A DNA stretch of 64,000 nt from QHXM01 sp963697975 (GCA_963697975.1 OY969111.1:2356001-2420000); one strand, 5' to 3'. Positions 28,301 through 36,548 are shown, counted from the stretch's first letter. Notes: generated by a model from the letters alone, not told the origin. Numbers and translations are program-made.

Positions 28301-28624
28301 GACTTGCAACTCAAGGTCGAGCTTTCCCTTCTGATTCACTTCCAGCACAATCGTCTGAACCATGAGGGTGCGAAATCCCTGCTTCTCAGCCGAGACGCTG
28401 TAACGCCCCGGCAAGAGGTCGTTGAGCCGGTAGCTGCCGTCTTCTCCGGTAAGCACGCTTCTGGAAAAGCCTGTCGCCTCATGGCGTGCCGTCACTTTGA
28501 CTCCGGGTACTTGCGCCGCGAGTTGATCTTTGACCTCACCCAGCAAACTGGAGGAGGCGACCTGCCCGCGCGCCGGAACGACTACGACGAAGAGTAGGAA
28601 CAGGCCAACCATAATCGTTCTCAT
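25397..28624 (-). CDS. Oar-like TonB-dependent receptor with CarboxypepD_reg domain
   Basis: I chose the ATG at 28624, preceded by an AAAGGAGT ribosome site seven bases away and starting a clear signal peptide (MRTIMVGLFLLFVVVVPARG); this gives 1075 residues. After it comes a carboxypeptidase-regulatory-like beta-sandwich (SSSLLGEVKDQLAAQVPGVK to LDLELQVGE), a plug-like region (NLPLDGRNIISLVTLGPGAI, then VQEFRILSSLPSAEFAQSGG) and a long beta-barrel ending in an aromatic residue (FALRYDF). Such proteins of Acidobacteriota and Bacteroidota import large substrates or anchor surface structures. It leads the MFS-GT run. Confidence 0.88.
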   Translation of the reverse strand: MRTIMVGLFLLFVVVVPARGQVASSSLLGEVKDQLAAQVPGVKVTARHEATGFSRSVLTGEDGSYRLNDLLPGRYSVSAEKQGFRTLMVQTIVLEVNQKGKLDLELQVGEPQESVTVTADVSLVQANDATVGYRLETNTIRNLPLDGRNIISLVTLGPGAIPRQLGGFGHDIINDVQENRGSVAFNPPINGGRSTMNTYLLDGGMNTDLNVRAIAVNPPIESVQEFRILSSLPSAEFAQSGGGVADVVTKSGSQEFHGNLFEFVRHDALDALSLFADTSLARPVFRQSQFGGSLGGRLPVPSTFFFATYEGLRGKAAKTSQSLVPDAALRRGDFSGRNIIYDPLNLDPMTGARIPFPNNIIPANRIDPIARNFLDTYQPLPNRPLSGAVNYIDSTPNRNTRDSFSLRLDHEFPDHSRMFGRYTINDDRNRLATAFPERPTQERVRAQQLVIGHTVSGNSWLNELRLSYTRLKVLELPESAFTSDATRDLGITSFPSDPFNFGLPFFLVTNFNLVLDTPNRPQTQRDNLWNLSEGVTLTRGAHTWKAGLQATYFQMSYLQSQLSRGRYNFTGAFTSNPLSASPSGDPFADFLLGFPQSTDRSVGQALAYLRQNNYAGYVQDDWRVNQRLSLSLGLRYEYFSPFREINNNLLNLDYSTLPAQPRLVRSEEATEPDRNNFSPRFGLAWRPPISFLERRNFVVRAGYGIYFTPEIATEVYDLVRNGIINETNQTNGSAAPVLTLSNGFPQSATTGFPSYFGLDREARTPYMQQWSLSLQQELPFNILLDIAYVGSKGTKLGKSRVFNTPAHVETGENLPPRPGDLQSLRTWPQLGRLIQRQHISNSSYHSMQIKAERRFTGDLAFLASFVWSKSIDDGDTVLNGLFDSVTAQDERNLGLERGLSFFDVRRRLSVGFVYNLPKPNFLRPLLANWETSGILTMQDGTPLNPVYFFSDFANSSTPNRPDVVEGVSITLPRSQRSADHWFNTDAFRAPAPFTFGNAGRNIIPGPGNVVFDFSVHRRFPIRERHIIEFRAEAFNLFNHPNYGIPLPFADFGPFFGKVVAVGEPRRIQFALRYDF

Positions 28625-29311
28625 GGCAAACTCCTTTTTGGGAAAGTGAGATGTCAGACGGCTAGTTGCGTATTGGCGGAGTGTGGGTGATTGCATGGGG
28701 GCGTCAACCAGAATCCTTCCAATCAGGATATTGTCAGACCAAGGTTTGATGAACCCACTACACGTGATTTCGATCCATCTTTAACTTTCAATGGGACTTC
28801 ATTCTTATCTGTCACTGCCAAAGCAAGGAAAGCTGATTTAAGGAGCTAGAAGTAGCGTGGTGACCCCTCAATAATGTTGCCGACTATAATACGAAAGTGG
28901 TGATGTAGCAATATCTATTAGCAATATCTATCTAAGAAGCTGTCTTGAAAATTTAGGCGCGCTCTGTCCCGTCAGGGACTATTGACTCTTAAAGTATGCG
29001 CGCTTGGTGGGTATTTCAACGGACGTGTTGATTGACGACGAGCTTGATTTACCGGAGATGTTACCGAGCAAGCGGCGTGGTCAGAGATGAATTACAGCAA
29101 CGCACTATTAGAACACTATTATCCGATCGTGATGGTTTGACAAATTTCTTCCCCCTCTCTATAGTCCGTCGTTCGCGTTTCCCCGGCGTTGTTGACCCAA
29201 GTCTCACTTGCCGTCAATCTTATTTTCAACCAACGACAAAGACCGCTCGAATGTAGTCCCTTAGCGCAAGCTTCAGTTTGTCGTCGAGCGTTCCGGTTAG
29301 GACCTAACTCC
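28625..29311. other. Intergenic region between divergent receptor and M28 genes
   Basis: About 690 bases between divergent genes. Reading frames extend into both ends only through weaker alternative starts. The middle is AT-richer than the surrounding genes and holds no convincing gene. It should contain both promoters, but I see no box good enough to report. Confidence 0.4.
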
Positions 29312-30973
29312 ATGAATATGAATTCCCGTTTTTCTGCTCTGCAACGTAGATTAATGGCGACGCTGCTGGCTCTGGCCCTGCTAGCCTCGCCCGCACTCAG
29401 CCGATCAGTGGCGCTCGCCGTAGGCGGGGACGAAGCCCCCGTAACGGTCAAAGTCGAGACCATCCGCGAGGTGACGACCGACCTCTCATCCCCGGAGATG
29501 CAGGGACGCGGAACGATGCAGCCCGGTGGAGACAAGGCCGCCCGCTACATCGCCGACCGCTTCAGCAAGCTCGGCCTCAAGCCGCTCGGTGATAATAAGA
29601 ACTCCTATCTCCAATCCGTCAAATTCAAAGAAACTGAGTTGATGCCCGAAACCTCTCTCAAAGTCGGCGATGAGATGTTCAAGTTGGGAGCGGATTTCGC
29701 CGTCACGCCACCCGTCAGCGGCGACGAGAACGCCAGCGGCAATCTCGTCTTCATCGCCTATGGCCTGATCTCCGCTACGCCGAAGCGCAATGACCTGGCT
29801 GGCGTGGATGTCAACGGCAAGATCGTAGTCATGATCGAAGGCCCGCCCAAGAGCGTCTCAAAGGAAGCATGGAAGAAGGCGAAGGCGCAGATGAACATCA
29901 TGATTGATCTGGTCAGGCTCGGAGCCGCAGGCATCATCTACGTCAGCAACGGAATGGAAGAGCATCCGTATGCTGAGATGTCAGATTACCTGACGCGTCG
30001 CCAGATCGCGCTCGCCGACGAAGAAGAGTATCCGCCGTTCCTGCCGCCGTTCCTGACCATCAGCGACCAGACGGCGGAGAAACTTTTTGCGGCTTCGGGC
30101 GTGAGTTTTAAGGATGCGATGGTTCAGGCAGAGGCAGAAAATTTCAAGCCCATCAACCTGAAAAAGTCTGCGAAGATTACAGTCAAACTCAAGAAGAACA
30201 AAGGGACCGGCAGCAACGTCGTCGGCCTGCTCGAAGGCTCAGACCCGAAACTCAAAGAGGAGGCCGTAGTCTACACGGCACACTATGACGCCTACGGTGT
30301 CGGCGCGGGCAATCGCATCTACCCCGGAGCGGCTGACAACGCCCTCGGCGTCGGCGAAATGCTCGCCATCGCGGAAGCCTTGTCGCAATCATCTGTCCGA
30401 CCGCGCCGCTCGATTATTTTCCTCGCCGTCACGGGCGAAGAGTATGGCCTGTACGGCTCTGAATACTGGGCTGAGCATCCGACGTGGAAGATTAAGCAGG
30501 TTGCGGCGAACATCAATCTGGACGGGATGGGCACAGAGGTTTACGGCCCGGTCAAAACCATCGTCGGCTATGGCGCGGAGCATTCTAATCTGGGCAACAT
30601 TCTTAACGAGTTGGGAACGGCCAGTGGGCTGAAGATTATTCCTGACCCGATGCCCGATGAACATTCGTTCTACCGCTCGGACCACTATGCCTTCGTGAAG
30701 AAGGGCATCCCCGCGTTGATGATCTTGGGTGCGCCCGAAGGCGACTCCGCGCTCTGGATCAAGCGAATGAAAGAGTGGGAGAAGACGGATTATCATCAAC
30801 CGACAGACACAGTGCGGGATAACTGGAACTGGGAAGGGCCGCACGCCGTCGCAGTTCTCGGCGCGGCCATAGGACTGCGCGTAGCCAATCAGGACGTGAT
30901 GCCAGCGTGGCTGCCGTCCTCGCCGTTCAACCGTGAGCGCGGGACGAAAGAAGCTCCGCCGCCGATGCCTTAA
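29312..30973 (+). CDS. Secreted M28 family metallopeptidase with PA domain
   Basis: From the ATG at 29312 (a TTG at 29189 would add 41 residues in front of the signal peptide) the protein is 553 residues. A signal peptide is followed by a lid and protease-associated insert (about residues 110-270), then the M28 zinc site: VVYTAHYDAYG (first His and Asp), YPGAADNALGVGEML (bridging Asp), AVTGEEYGLYGSEYW (catalytic Glu plus Glu), NLDGMG and FYRSDHYAFVKKGIP (final His). It is an exported aminopeptidase or carboxypeptidase that feeds on peptides. Confidence 0.9.
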   Translation: MNMNSRFSALQRRLMATLLALALLASPALSRSVALAVGGDEAPVTVKVETIREVTTDLSSPEMQGRGTMQPGGDKAARYIADRFSKLGLKPLGDNKNSYLQSVKFKETELMPETSLKVGDEMFKLGADFAVTPPVSGDENASGNLVFIAYGLISATPKRNDLAGVDVNGKIVVMIEGPPKSVSKEAWKKAKAQMNIMIDLVRLGAAGIIYVSNGMEEHPYAEMSDYLTRRQIALADEEEYPPFLPPFLTISDQTAEKLFAASGVSFKDAMVQAEAENFKPINLKKSAKITVKLKKNKGTGSNVVGLLEGSDPKLKEEAVVYTAHYDAYGVGAGNRIYPGAADNALGVGEMLAIAEALSQSSVRPRRSIIFLAVTGEEYGLYGSEYWAEHPTWKIKQVAANINLDGMGTEVYGPVKTIVGYGAEHSNLGNILNELGTASGLKIIPDPMPDEHSFYRSDHYAFVKKGIPALMILGAPEGDSALWIKRMKEWEKTDYHQPTDTVRDNWNWEGPHAVAVLGAAIGLRVANQDVMPAWLPSSPFNRERGTKEAPPPMP

Positions 30974-31095
30974 TCACGTCATAAAATAAGGCCATTGGAC
31001 GGGCGCGATTGCGAAGAAAACATTGATTCTGCTGTGCAGTAGTGTTTATAGTTGAGGTCTGGGCGCAATTGATGAATTTTCAACTCGGAGGCGTT

Positions 31096-31689
31096 ATGAA
31101 GATTCTGAATTTAGTGCTTCTGGCATTTCTGTTGGCAGGCGGCGTCGCAGCCCAAACCTCACCCGTCTACCCTGATGCTCCGGGTGTGACCGTGATTAAG
31201 AATAGCTGGTACGTGAAGGCACGCGACCGCAAGCTTGAGGAAGACCCTCTCGGCCCCAGCAATGAGCAGATGGTTAAGGAAGTCCAGCGTGAATCTCAGG
31301 AGGGGAAAGATATGGTAGGGTCTGTCATTGTCCGACCTCCTCAGATTTGGCGCAATCCCACAAAATCCAGACCGGTGGCTGAATACTTCTTTGAAGCCAC
31401 TATCACTAACACCGGGACGAAAAAGATAGAGCGACTCATTTGGGAGTACGTGTTTCTTAGTCGGACTACGGGTCGTGAAGTCGGTTATCGCCCATTCAGG
31501 AGCAAGGAAAGTATCAGTCCCGGCAAAAGCACAAAGCTGGTCGGGGTTGTGATCGTGCCCCTTGAGAATATTGCTGAGGGAGCTAAAGCCGGTCAGGAAA
31601 CGCGTGGAAGGTATGTCGAGCGGGTTTTCATACGTCAGATCGAGTACGACGATAATACCGTCTGGCGACGCCCTTCCAAAAAACCTTAA
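31096..31689 (+). CDS. Secreted hypothetical protein
   Basis: The ATG at 31096 has a GGAGG site (31087-31091) and starts a signal peptide (MKILNLVLLAFLLAGGVAAQ), giving 197 residues; upstream starts lack this. The mature part has beta-strand segments (AEYFFEATITNTGTKKIERL, then FRSKESISPGKSTKLVG), reminiscent of FxLYD-type beta-sandwich domains of envelope proteins. No catalytic motif is visible. It lies downstream of the M28 peptidase gene on the same strand, with a gap of about 120 bases. Confidence 0.65.
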   Translation: MKILNLVLLAFLLAGGVAAQTSPVYPDAPGVTVIKNSWYVKARDRKLEEDPLGPSNEQMVKEVQRESQEGKDMVGSVIVRPPQIWRNPTKSRPVAEYFFEATITNTGTKKIERLIWEYVFLSRTTGREVGYRPFRSKESISPGKSTKLVGVVIVPLENIAEGAKAGQETRGRYVERVFIRQIEYDDNTVWRRPSKKP

Positions 31690-31697
31690 AGCCCTCA

Positions 31698-31910
31698 TCA
31701 TCCATCCGGCGCGAGTTCGTCCGGGGTCGGAGGCTCGAACAAGCTCCACCACAGATCCATCTGGGCTTCGGTGACGCGGAAAGCGTACGGCGGCAAGTCG
31801 GCGTTGCGGGCAGCGAGCGAAGCATGTCACGCTCGCTGCGCGACAAGAAGCCGAAATCGAGAATCACGTTGATGCCGAGGCTGAGCGCCCGCTCGGCCTT
31901 AGAGTAACGC
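31698..31910 (-). pseudogene. Decayed AAA/zeta-toxin-like ATPase fragment
   Basis: Two conserved pieces of one family are joined out of frame. The upstream piece reads AERALSLGINVILDFGFLSR followed by SERDML; the downstream piece reads ARNADLPPYAFRVTEAQMDL then WWSLFEPPTPDEL to a TGA at 31698. In intact AAA family ATPases of the P-loop kinase type these lie about 30-40 residues apart, so an internal deletion and frame change have occurred, and the P-loop N-terminus is absent. It sits between the secreted protein (convergent) and the Cys-rich small gene. Confidence 0.6.
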
Positions 31911-32150
31911 CACGCGGGTACTTTCTTCTCTTGCAGTCATGAGCTTGACCTTCTTTAGCTCCATGCCTTTGATACCAAAATAGGTAGCCATTTCGACAAT
32001 CTGCCGGGGACTTACGAAATCGCTCGGGTCAGCGCAGAATTTCTCTACGCCGGGGTCGAATTCGCGGCATCCCATTCTTTTGGGGATGGTGAGGCCAAGC
32101 CCACATTCACCATCCGGCCTGTACCGCGTACAGAATTCACAAATTATCAT
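31899..32150 (-). CDS. Small Cys-rich protein
   Basis: An 83-residue protein from the ATG at 32150, which has a GGAAAG ribosome site; a longer frame to 32270 overlaps its neighbour and is not used. It begins MIICEFCTRYRPDGECGLGL, with further Cys at about residues 28 and 39, giving a possible zinc site. The second half is a short helical segment (PRQIVEMATYFGIKGMELKK). The family is not recognised. It is the last gene of a minus-strand run of five small genes. Confidence 0.6.
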   Translation of the reverse strand: MIICEFCTRYRPDGECGLGLTIPKRMGCREFDPGVEKFCADPSDFVSPRQIVEMATYFGIKGMELKKVKLMTAREESTRVALL

Positions 32151-32208
32151 GTGCTTCTTTCCAGGGGCGCTCTGCTTAAGGGTTGAAATTCGAGGACGAG
32201 TCGAACGG

Positions 32209-32685
32209 CTACGCGCGCCCTGCGTTTCTGGCCACGTGTTCCTCGCGTCGTAGCAGGCTCGCCATCTCAACGGTCTCTTGTATCGTCATTCTCTGACCAC
32301 CAGCGCCGTCTCTAAAACTGGCCCCACCCGCGCTCAACGTCCAGTCGTCACGGCCCTTGTACTTCTGCCGATTAAATGTCTCTACTGCCCCGTAGCCGCT
32401 GATCGCTGTGAACGAGAGGATGAGCGCCTCGGCCCATTCGCGTTCACGAGTAGTATGCTCAATCGCAGCGCGGACCTCTTTTCTGGCGTCGTCAACCCCT
32501 GCTCGTGACGAAGACTTTGAGTGTGGATTAAGGTCAACCATCCGGGGAAGCGTGTAAAGCTCACCGCGATATTCCGCAAGCAGCGCGAGGTACTGTTTGC
32601 AGAGTTCGATAATATTTTCGCTCGTCGCCCCATCAAGAGCGAGCCGGGCTTTGAGCAATTTCTCTTCCAATGCCGGATATAACAT
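32209..32685 (-). CDS. Hypothetical protein
   Basis: A 158-residue soluble protein. The N-terminal part is helical and ends in a Tyr-rich YRGELYTLPRMVDLNP segment; the C-terminal part is charged. No recognised domain, membrane segment or signal peptide. It lies six bases after the 127-residue gene and 58 bases before the Cys-rich gene in the minus-strand run 33709-31899, so it is probably cotranscribed. Confidence 0.55.
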   Translation of the reverse strand: MLYPALEEKLLKARLALDGATSENIIELCKQYLALLAEYRGELYTLPRMVDLNPHSKSSSRAGVDDARKEVRAAIEHTTREREWAEALILSFTAISGYGAVETFNRQKYKGRDDWTLSAGGASFRDGAGGQRMTIQETVEMASLLRREEHVARNAGRA

Positions 32686-32691
32686 GCGGAG

Positions 32692-33075
32692 TCAGTGCCC
32701 GACTGGTATCCGTTGAAAACGCTTTTTCCCGTATGCGTCCTCCCACGAAATATCCAGCGCGTAAGGTCTGGCTTCACCAGCCATCTCTTTAAGACGTTTT
32801 AATTGATCGCGCTCAGGAGGTGCCGGTTTACCATCAATCCACGTCTTATGAGACATGACGGACTTCGTTTTTGGTCGGATAGAGTTGAGAGACTCAAAGC
32901 TGATATGGACTCGTGAAGGGCCGCCCGGAGTTTCCTCATCTTTCAGGAAGACGGTTAGAATCTCGACACATTTGAGCGTCTGATCGCTCTCATTCATCAC
33001 TTCCAAAAGAACCTTCGTGCCTTCATCTACGAAGCCGAAGGTAAAGGGCATCCCTGTCGTGCTGCTGATGGTCAT
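32692..33075 (-). CDS. Hypothetical protein, Ig/beta-sandwich-like
   Basis: A 127-residue protein without a signal peptide. The order of predicted strands (GTKVLLEVMNESDQTLKCVE, then ILTVFLKDEE, then RVHISFESLNSI) resembles a small beta-sandwich. A charged helix (PPERDQLKRLKEMAGEAR) follows. No family is recognised. It belongs to the minus-strand run of small genes downstream of groEL. Confidence 0.55.
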   Translation of the reverse strand: MTISSTTGMPFTFGFVDEGTKVLLEVMNESDQTLKCVEILTVFLKDEETPGGPSRVHISFESLNSIRPKTKSVMSHKTWIDGKPAPPERDQLKRLKEMAGEARPYALDISWEDAYGKKRFQRIPVGH

Positions 33076-33116
33076 AATCTTTTTCTCATGCTATTGCTGC
33101 CGATTAAATCCCACGA

Positions 33117-33434
33117 TTATCCGGGCGGCTGTTGCGTCGGACCACGCATGAGCAAGATAAGCCGCTCAGAGTCTATTAACTGACCATGACTCAATTTGGT
33201 GGACGCCCCGTCAGCCAGCCAGAAGGAGACGCTGCTTTCGCCACCTGTCGGCGCGAGTTCGTTAAGCGCGCGCTCGTCAAAGATGACAGGTTTGAAGAGC
33301 AGCATTCCCCAATCATGCACGCGCGCCTGCATCGCTTCACGGTTGCTCTGAAACACCGGCACCCGCAAACGTCCATCATCATCAAGCGCGAACCAGTCGC
33401 CATTGGCGCGTTGCATGGCATACATAAAGCTCAT
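33117..33434 (-). CDS. Hypothetical protein
   Basis: A 105-residue protein from the ATG at 33434; the longer frame to 33476 would overlap the stop of the membrane-protein gene. The N-terminus (MSFMYAMQRANGDWFALDDD) resembles short beta-rich proteins. It is compact, soluble and has no Cys cluster. No family is recognised. It is cotranscribed with the flanking small genes by position. Confidence 0.5.
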   Translation of the reverse strand: MSFMYAMQRANGDWFALDDDGRLRVPVFQSNREAMQARVHDWGMLLFKPVIFDERALNELAPTGGESSVSFWLADGASTKLSHGQLIDSERLILLMRGPTQQPPG

Positions 33435-33472
33435 CCTAAGTTCCTTTCGTGTTCTCCTCAACGAGCAGAGGC

Positions 33473-33709
33473 TCAAGAAGTGATGTGTAGCTCTTCCGTC
33501 GTATTAATACGACGGAAGATGCCCACAAAAGCGCACAGACAGGTCATCACGGCTGCTCCGATTGCCAGCCATAAATGAAGCGCTCCTCCCTGAGCTTCCA
33601 GAAACCCCTGCGAATCTCTGAACGCGACGAAAAGGTAGAACTGCCAGGTCGCAATTGTAGCCATCATTAAACCGACAGTCCACAACAGGGTGTTACTAAA
33701 GTTTTTCAT
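33473..33709 (-). CDS. Small two-helix membrane protein
   Basis: A 78-residue protein with two predicted transmembrane helices (about residues 8-30 and 45-66) joined by an acidic loop. Function is unknown. It is the first gene of the minus-strand run, 64 bases after the groEL stop. Confidence 0.6.
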   Translation of the reverse strand: MKNFSNTLLWTVGLMMATIATWQFYLFVAFRDSQGFLEAQGGALHLWLAIGAAVMTCLCAFVGIFRRINTTEELHITS

Positions 33710-33773
33710 CTCAGACCTCCAAAAGTTCAGGTGAAATAAAGCTGCTGGCAGCTTTTAGACAATGGGCAAGGTC

Positions 33774-35420
33774 TTACATGCCCATCGCGCCGCCCATTCC
33801 TCCGGACTTATCATCTTCCTGGATTTCGGAAATGAGTGCTTCAGTCGTCAGCATCAGGCCCGCGATTGAGGCGGCGTTTTGCAGCGCGCAGCGCGTCACT
33901 TTCGCCGGGTCAATGATGCCTGCGACAACCAGGTCCTCAAAATTATCGGTCGCCGCGTTATACCCGATATTGGCGTTCCTTTCAGCGCGAACTTTCTCGA
34001 CAATCACCGCGCCTTCTTTGCCCGCATTCTGGACGATCTGACGAAGCGGTTCTTCAAGCGCTCGCTTGACGATGGTAACGCCGATCTGCTCGTCCACATC
34101 TCCGGTCACTTCGCCGTTTTCATCCGGCTCGAAGATTTTGAATTTGTCGAGAGCCTTCGCCGCGCGAATCAACGCCACGCCGCCGCCCGGCACAATGCCT
34201 TCTTCAACCGCCGCGCGGGTTGCGTGCATGGCATCTTCAACGCGCGCCTTCTTCTCTTTAAGTTCTGTCTCTGTGGCCGCGCCAACTTTAATAACGGCGA
34301 CACCGCCGACGAGCTTCGCCAGTCGCTCTTGCAGTTTCTCGCGGTCATAGTCTGACGTGGTGTCTTCAAGCTGAGCTTTGAGCGTTTTCACGCGGCCCTG
34401 CAAATCGTCTGCGTTGCCTGCGCCATCTATGATGATCGTATTGTCCTTATCAATCGTCACCTTCTTGGCGCTTCCCAAATCTTCGAGCTTCACGTTCTCA
34501 AGCTTGAGGCCGAGGTCTTCGCTGATAACTTTACCGCCTGTCAAAACGGCGATGTCTTCAAGCTGTGCCTTGCGGCGATCTCCGAAACCGGGAGCTTTCA
34601 CCGCCGCGACGTTAATCGTGCCGCGCAGTTTATTCACCACGAGGGTCGCTAACGCTTCGCCTTCGACATCTTCCGCAATGATGAGCATCGGCTTGCCTTG
34701 CTTGGCGGCCTGCTCCAGCACGGGCAGAATGTCTCTCATCGAAGAAATCTTCTTCTCGCTAATGAGAATGACCGGATTCTCAAGAACGGCTTCCATGCTT
34801 TCCGGGTCTGTCACGAAGTAAGGAGAAAGGTAGCCGCGATCGAACTGCATCCCCTCGACAAACTCCAGCGTTGTCTCCATCGTCTGTGAGTCTTCGACGC
34901 TGATGACGCCGTCCTTGCCGACCTTGTTCATCGCTTCGGCAATCAATTCACCGATGGTCGCATCGCCATTTGCCGAGATAGTGCCAACCTGCGCGATCAT
35001 CTCGCCCTTGACCGGCTTCGCCATTTTCTTGATCTCTGCCGTTGCGCGCTCGACAGCCTTGTCAATCCCGCGCTTTAAGGCCATCGGATTTGCGCCCGCC
35101 GCGACCGTCTTCACGCCTTCGCGGAAAATCGCCTGCGCGAGAACAGTCGCGGTGGTCGTGCCGTCGCCCGCCACGTCCGAAGTCTTCGAGGCGACTTCCT
35201 TCACCATCTGCGCGCCCATGTTCTCCATCGAATCTTTGAGTTCAATCTCTTTCGCTACGGTCACGCCGTCTTTCGTGATTGTCGGGCTGCCATATTTCTT
35301 ATCGAGCACGACGTTGCGCCCTTTGGGGCCGAGCGTGATTTTCACTGCGTCGGCGAGTTGATTGACGCCACGTAAAATTGCCGCACGCGACTCACCGCCG
35401 TGAACTATTTGCTTTGCCAT
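33774..35420 (-). CDS. groL: Chaperonin GroEL (60 kDa)
   Basis: A 548-residue chaperonin of normal length. It shows the conserved ATP-binding segment AVKITLGPKGRNVVLDKKYG, the DGTTTATVLAQAI motif, the C-terminal VEEGIVPGGGVALIRA and the GGM-rich tail ending GGMGGAMGM. It refolds cytosolic proteins together with GroES in an ATP-driven cage. It follows groES by 83 bases on the same strand. No CIRCE (TTAGCACTC-N9-GAGTGCTAA) element is seen upstream, so HrcA control is not supported. Confidence 0.98.
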   Translation of the reverse strand: MAKQIVHGGESRAAILRGVNQLADAVKITLGPKGRNVVLDKKYGSPTITKDGVTVAKEIELKDSMENMGAQMVKEVASKTSDVAGDGTTTATVLAQAIFREGVKTVAAGANPMALKRGIDKAVERATAEIKKMAKPVKGEMIAQVGTISANGDATIGELIAEAMNKVGKDGVISVEDSQTMETTLEFVEGMQFDRGYLSPYFVTDPESMEAVLENPVILISEKKISSMRDILPVLEQAAKQGKPMLIIAEDVEGEALATLVVNKLRGTINVAAVKAPGFGDRRKAQLEDIAVLTGGKVISEDLGLKLENVKLEDLGSAKKVTIDKDNTIIIDGAGNADDLQGRVKTLKAQLEDTTSDYDREKLQERLAKLVGGVAVIKVGAATETELKEKKARVEDAMHATRAAVEEGIVPGGGVALIRAAKALDKFKIFEPDENGEVTGDVDEQIGVTIVKRALEEPLRQIVQNAGKEGAVIVEKVRAERNANIGYNAATDNFEDLVVAGIIDPAKVTRCALQNAASIAGLMLTTEALISEIQEDDKSGGMGGAMGM

Positions 35421-35503
35421 AACGTTTCCCTCTTCTCCAAATCTAAATTGTTAGTGACTTCCCATTGAGGGATGTCCGATTAGGTCTTTCGCCGCCTGAA
35501 GAA

Positions 35504-35851
35504 CTACTTGCCGTTCTTCTTGCCGCCGCCACTGGCTGAGCCAGCCGCCGCGCCAGCACGACTGATGATCCCGAGAATCTCGTCTTCGCGCATGATCAGG
35601 ACCTCTTCACCGTTGATCTTGATTTCAGAACTGGTGTACTTGCCGAACAGCACGCGATCACCCTTTTGGACATCTAAAGGCTGGCGCGTACCGTCTTCCC
35701 TGTATTTGCCAAGCCCGGCGGCGATCACTTCGCCTTCCTGCGGTTTCTCTTTGGCCGAGTCAGGAATGATGATGCCTCCGCGAACTTGCTCGCCTTCCTC
35801 GATCCGCTTCACGATCACGCGATCATGTAATGGTTTGATATTGGTCGTCAT
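35504..35851 (-). CDS. groS: Co-chaperonin GroES
   Basis: A 115-residue GroES with the conserved start KPLHDRVIVKRIEEGEQVRG (including the mobile loop GEQVRGGIIIPDSAKEKPQE up to residue 35) and the C-terminal roof EEVLIMREDEILGI. A Gly/Ala/Ser/Lys-rich tail of about 18 residues extends beyond usual GroES. It is upstream of groEL in the same operon. The predicted promoter is at 36008-36036. Confidence 0.97.
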   Translation of the reverse strand: MTTNIKPLHDRVIVKRIEEGEQVRGGIIIPDSAKEKPQEGEVIAAGLGKYREDGTRQPLDVQKGDRVLFGKYTSSEIKINGEEVLIMREDEILGIISRAGAAAGSASGGGKKNGK

Positions 35852-36007
35852 AACTTACTCCAGTCTCTTTCGTAGATTTTCTACCGGTTGAAAATAGAAA
35901 TGCGTTTGCTGGTGGACTTTCTTAAGTGATTGAGCTGTAAGCTTCAGGTAGCACTGGAAGATTCCAGAGGAGCTGAGAAGGGAGTAAGCTAGACTCGGTT
36001 CTGAACA

Positions 36008-36036
36008 ACCTTACGCTAGACAAATATATATGTCAA
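36008..36036 (-). promoter_or_regulatory. Predicted groES-groEL promoter
   Basis: On the minus strand, TTGACA (36031-36036) and TAAGGT (36008-36013) are spaced by 17 bases. The -35 box is perfect. It would give a leader of about 150 bases to groES. The intergenic region also reads toward the HTH gene at 36108 on the other strand. Confidence 0.45.
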
Positions 36037-36044
36037 GTGTAGAG

Positions 36045-36075
36045 TATATGCCGCATGTGCTATATTTCGCATATA
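36045..36075. promoter_or_regulatory. Inverted repeat upstream of HTH gene
   Basis: TATATGC at 36045-36051 and GCATATA at 36069-36075 form a seven-base inverted repeat with a 17-base spacer, just upstream of the XRE-type regulator start. It could be its operator; no experimental sign is available. Confidence 0.3.
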
Positions 36076-36107
36076 ACAAATACTGAATTTTTGAGAAGGA
36101 GTGTATT

Positions 36108-36338
36108 GTGATTGAGATTCGAGTCGATGAGTTACTGGAAGAGCGTGGGCGGACTTTCTACTGGCTGGCCAAGGAGACGGGCATCAGCCACTCGACGCTG
36201 TGGCGATTGAAGAAAGGCAAAGCGGTCGGCATCAATTTCGCCACGCTGGAGCGGATCTGCCAGATGCTAACCTGCCAGCCGGGTGATGTGCTGCGGCTGG
36301 CGAACGAGAAAAAGAAGGGCAAGAAGCGAAGTGTCTAA
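36108..36338 (+). CDS. XRE/Cro-type HTH regulator
   Basis: A 76-residue protein with GTG start and a strong AGAAGGAG site. It is essentially one Cro/C1-type HTH: FYWLAKETGISHSTLWRLKK (helices 2-3) followed by NFATLERICQMLTCQPGDVL, which is typical of YozG/HigA-like small regulators. The C-terminus is very Lys-rich and could aid DNA binding. It is followed nine bases later by a second HTH gene and is divergent from groES. Confidence 0.85.
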   Translation: MIEIRVDELLEERGRTFYWLAKETGISHSTLWRLKKGKAVGINFATLERICQMLTCQPGDVLRLANEKKKGKKRSV

Positions 36339-36347
36339 GGTGGTTTT

Positions 36348-36548
36348 ATGAGAATGAAATCGGAGAAGCAAACGGACGAGAATAATCAGCGACTCATTAG
36401 CCAGGCCAAAGCGGCGGAAATGTGCGGGATGACGCGGGCGGCAATTCATAATCTCGTGCGCCGCGGGCGCTTCGGCTCGATAGAGGTGGAAGGTCGCAAC
36501 CTCGTCTATCTTGAAGAAGTCGAAGCGTTCGTGGTGGAACACGAATAA
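36348..36548 (+). CDS. Excisionase/MerR-like HTH protein
   Basis: A 66-residue protein. Residues 15-45 show the winged-helix pattern ISQAKAAEMCGMTRAAIHNL followed by VRRGRFGSIEVEGRNLVYLE, matching helix-turn-helix domain 17 (excisionase/MerR-type) proteins. It is in a two-gene operon with the XRE gene. Excisionase-like proteins are common in mobile elements, but no integrase is seen here. Confidence 0.8.
   Translation: MRMKSEKQTDENNQRLISQAKAAEMCGMTRAAIHNLVRRGRFGSIEVEGRNLVYLEEVEAFVVEHE

Noticed and set aside
35852..36107. Expected CIRCE element before groES
   Set aside because: No TTAGCACTC/GAGTGCTAA pair is present.
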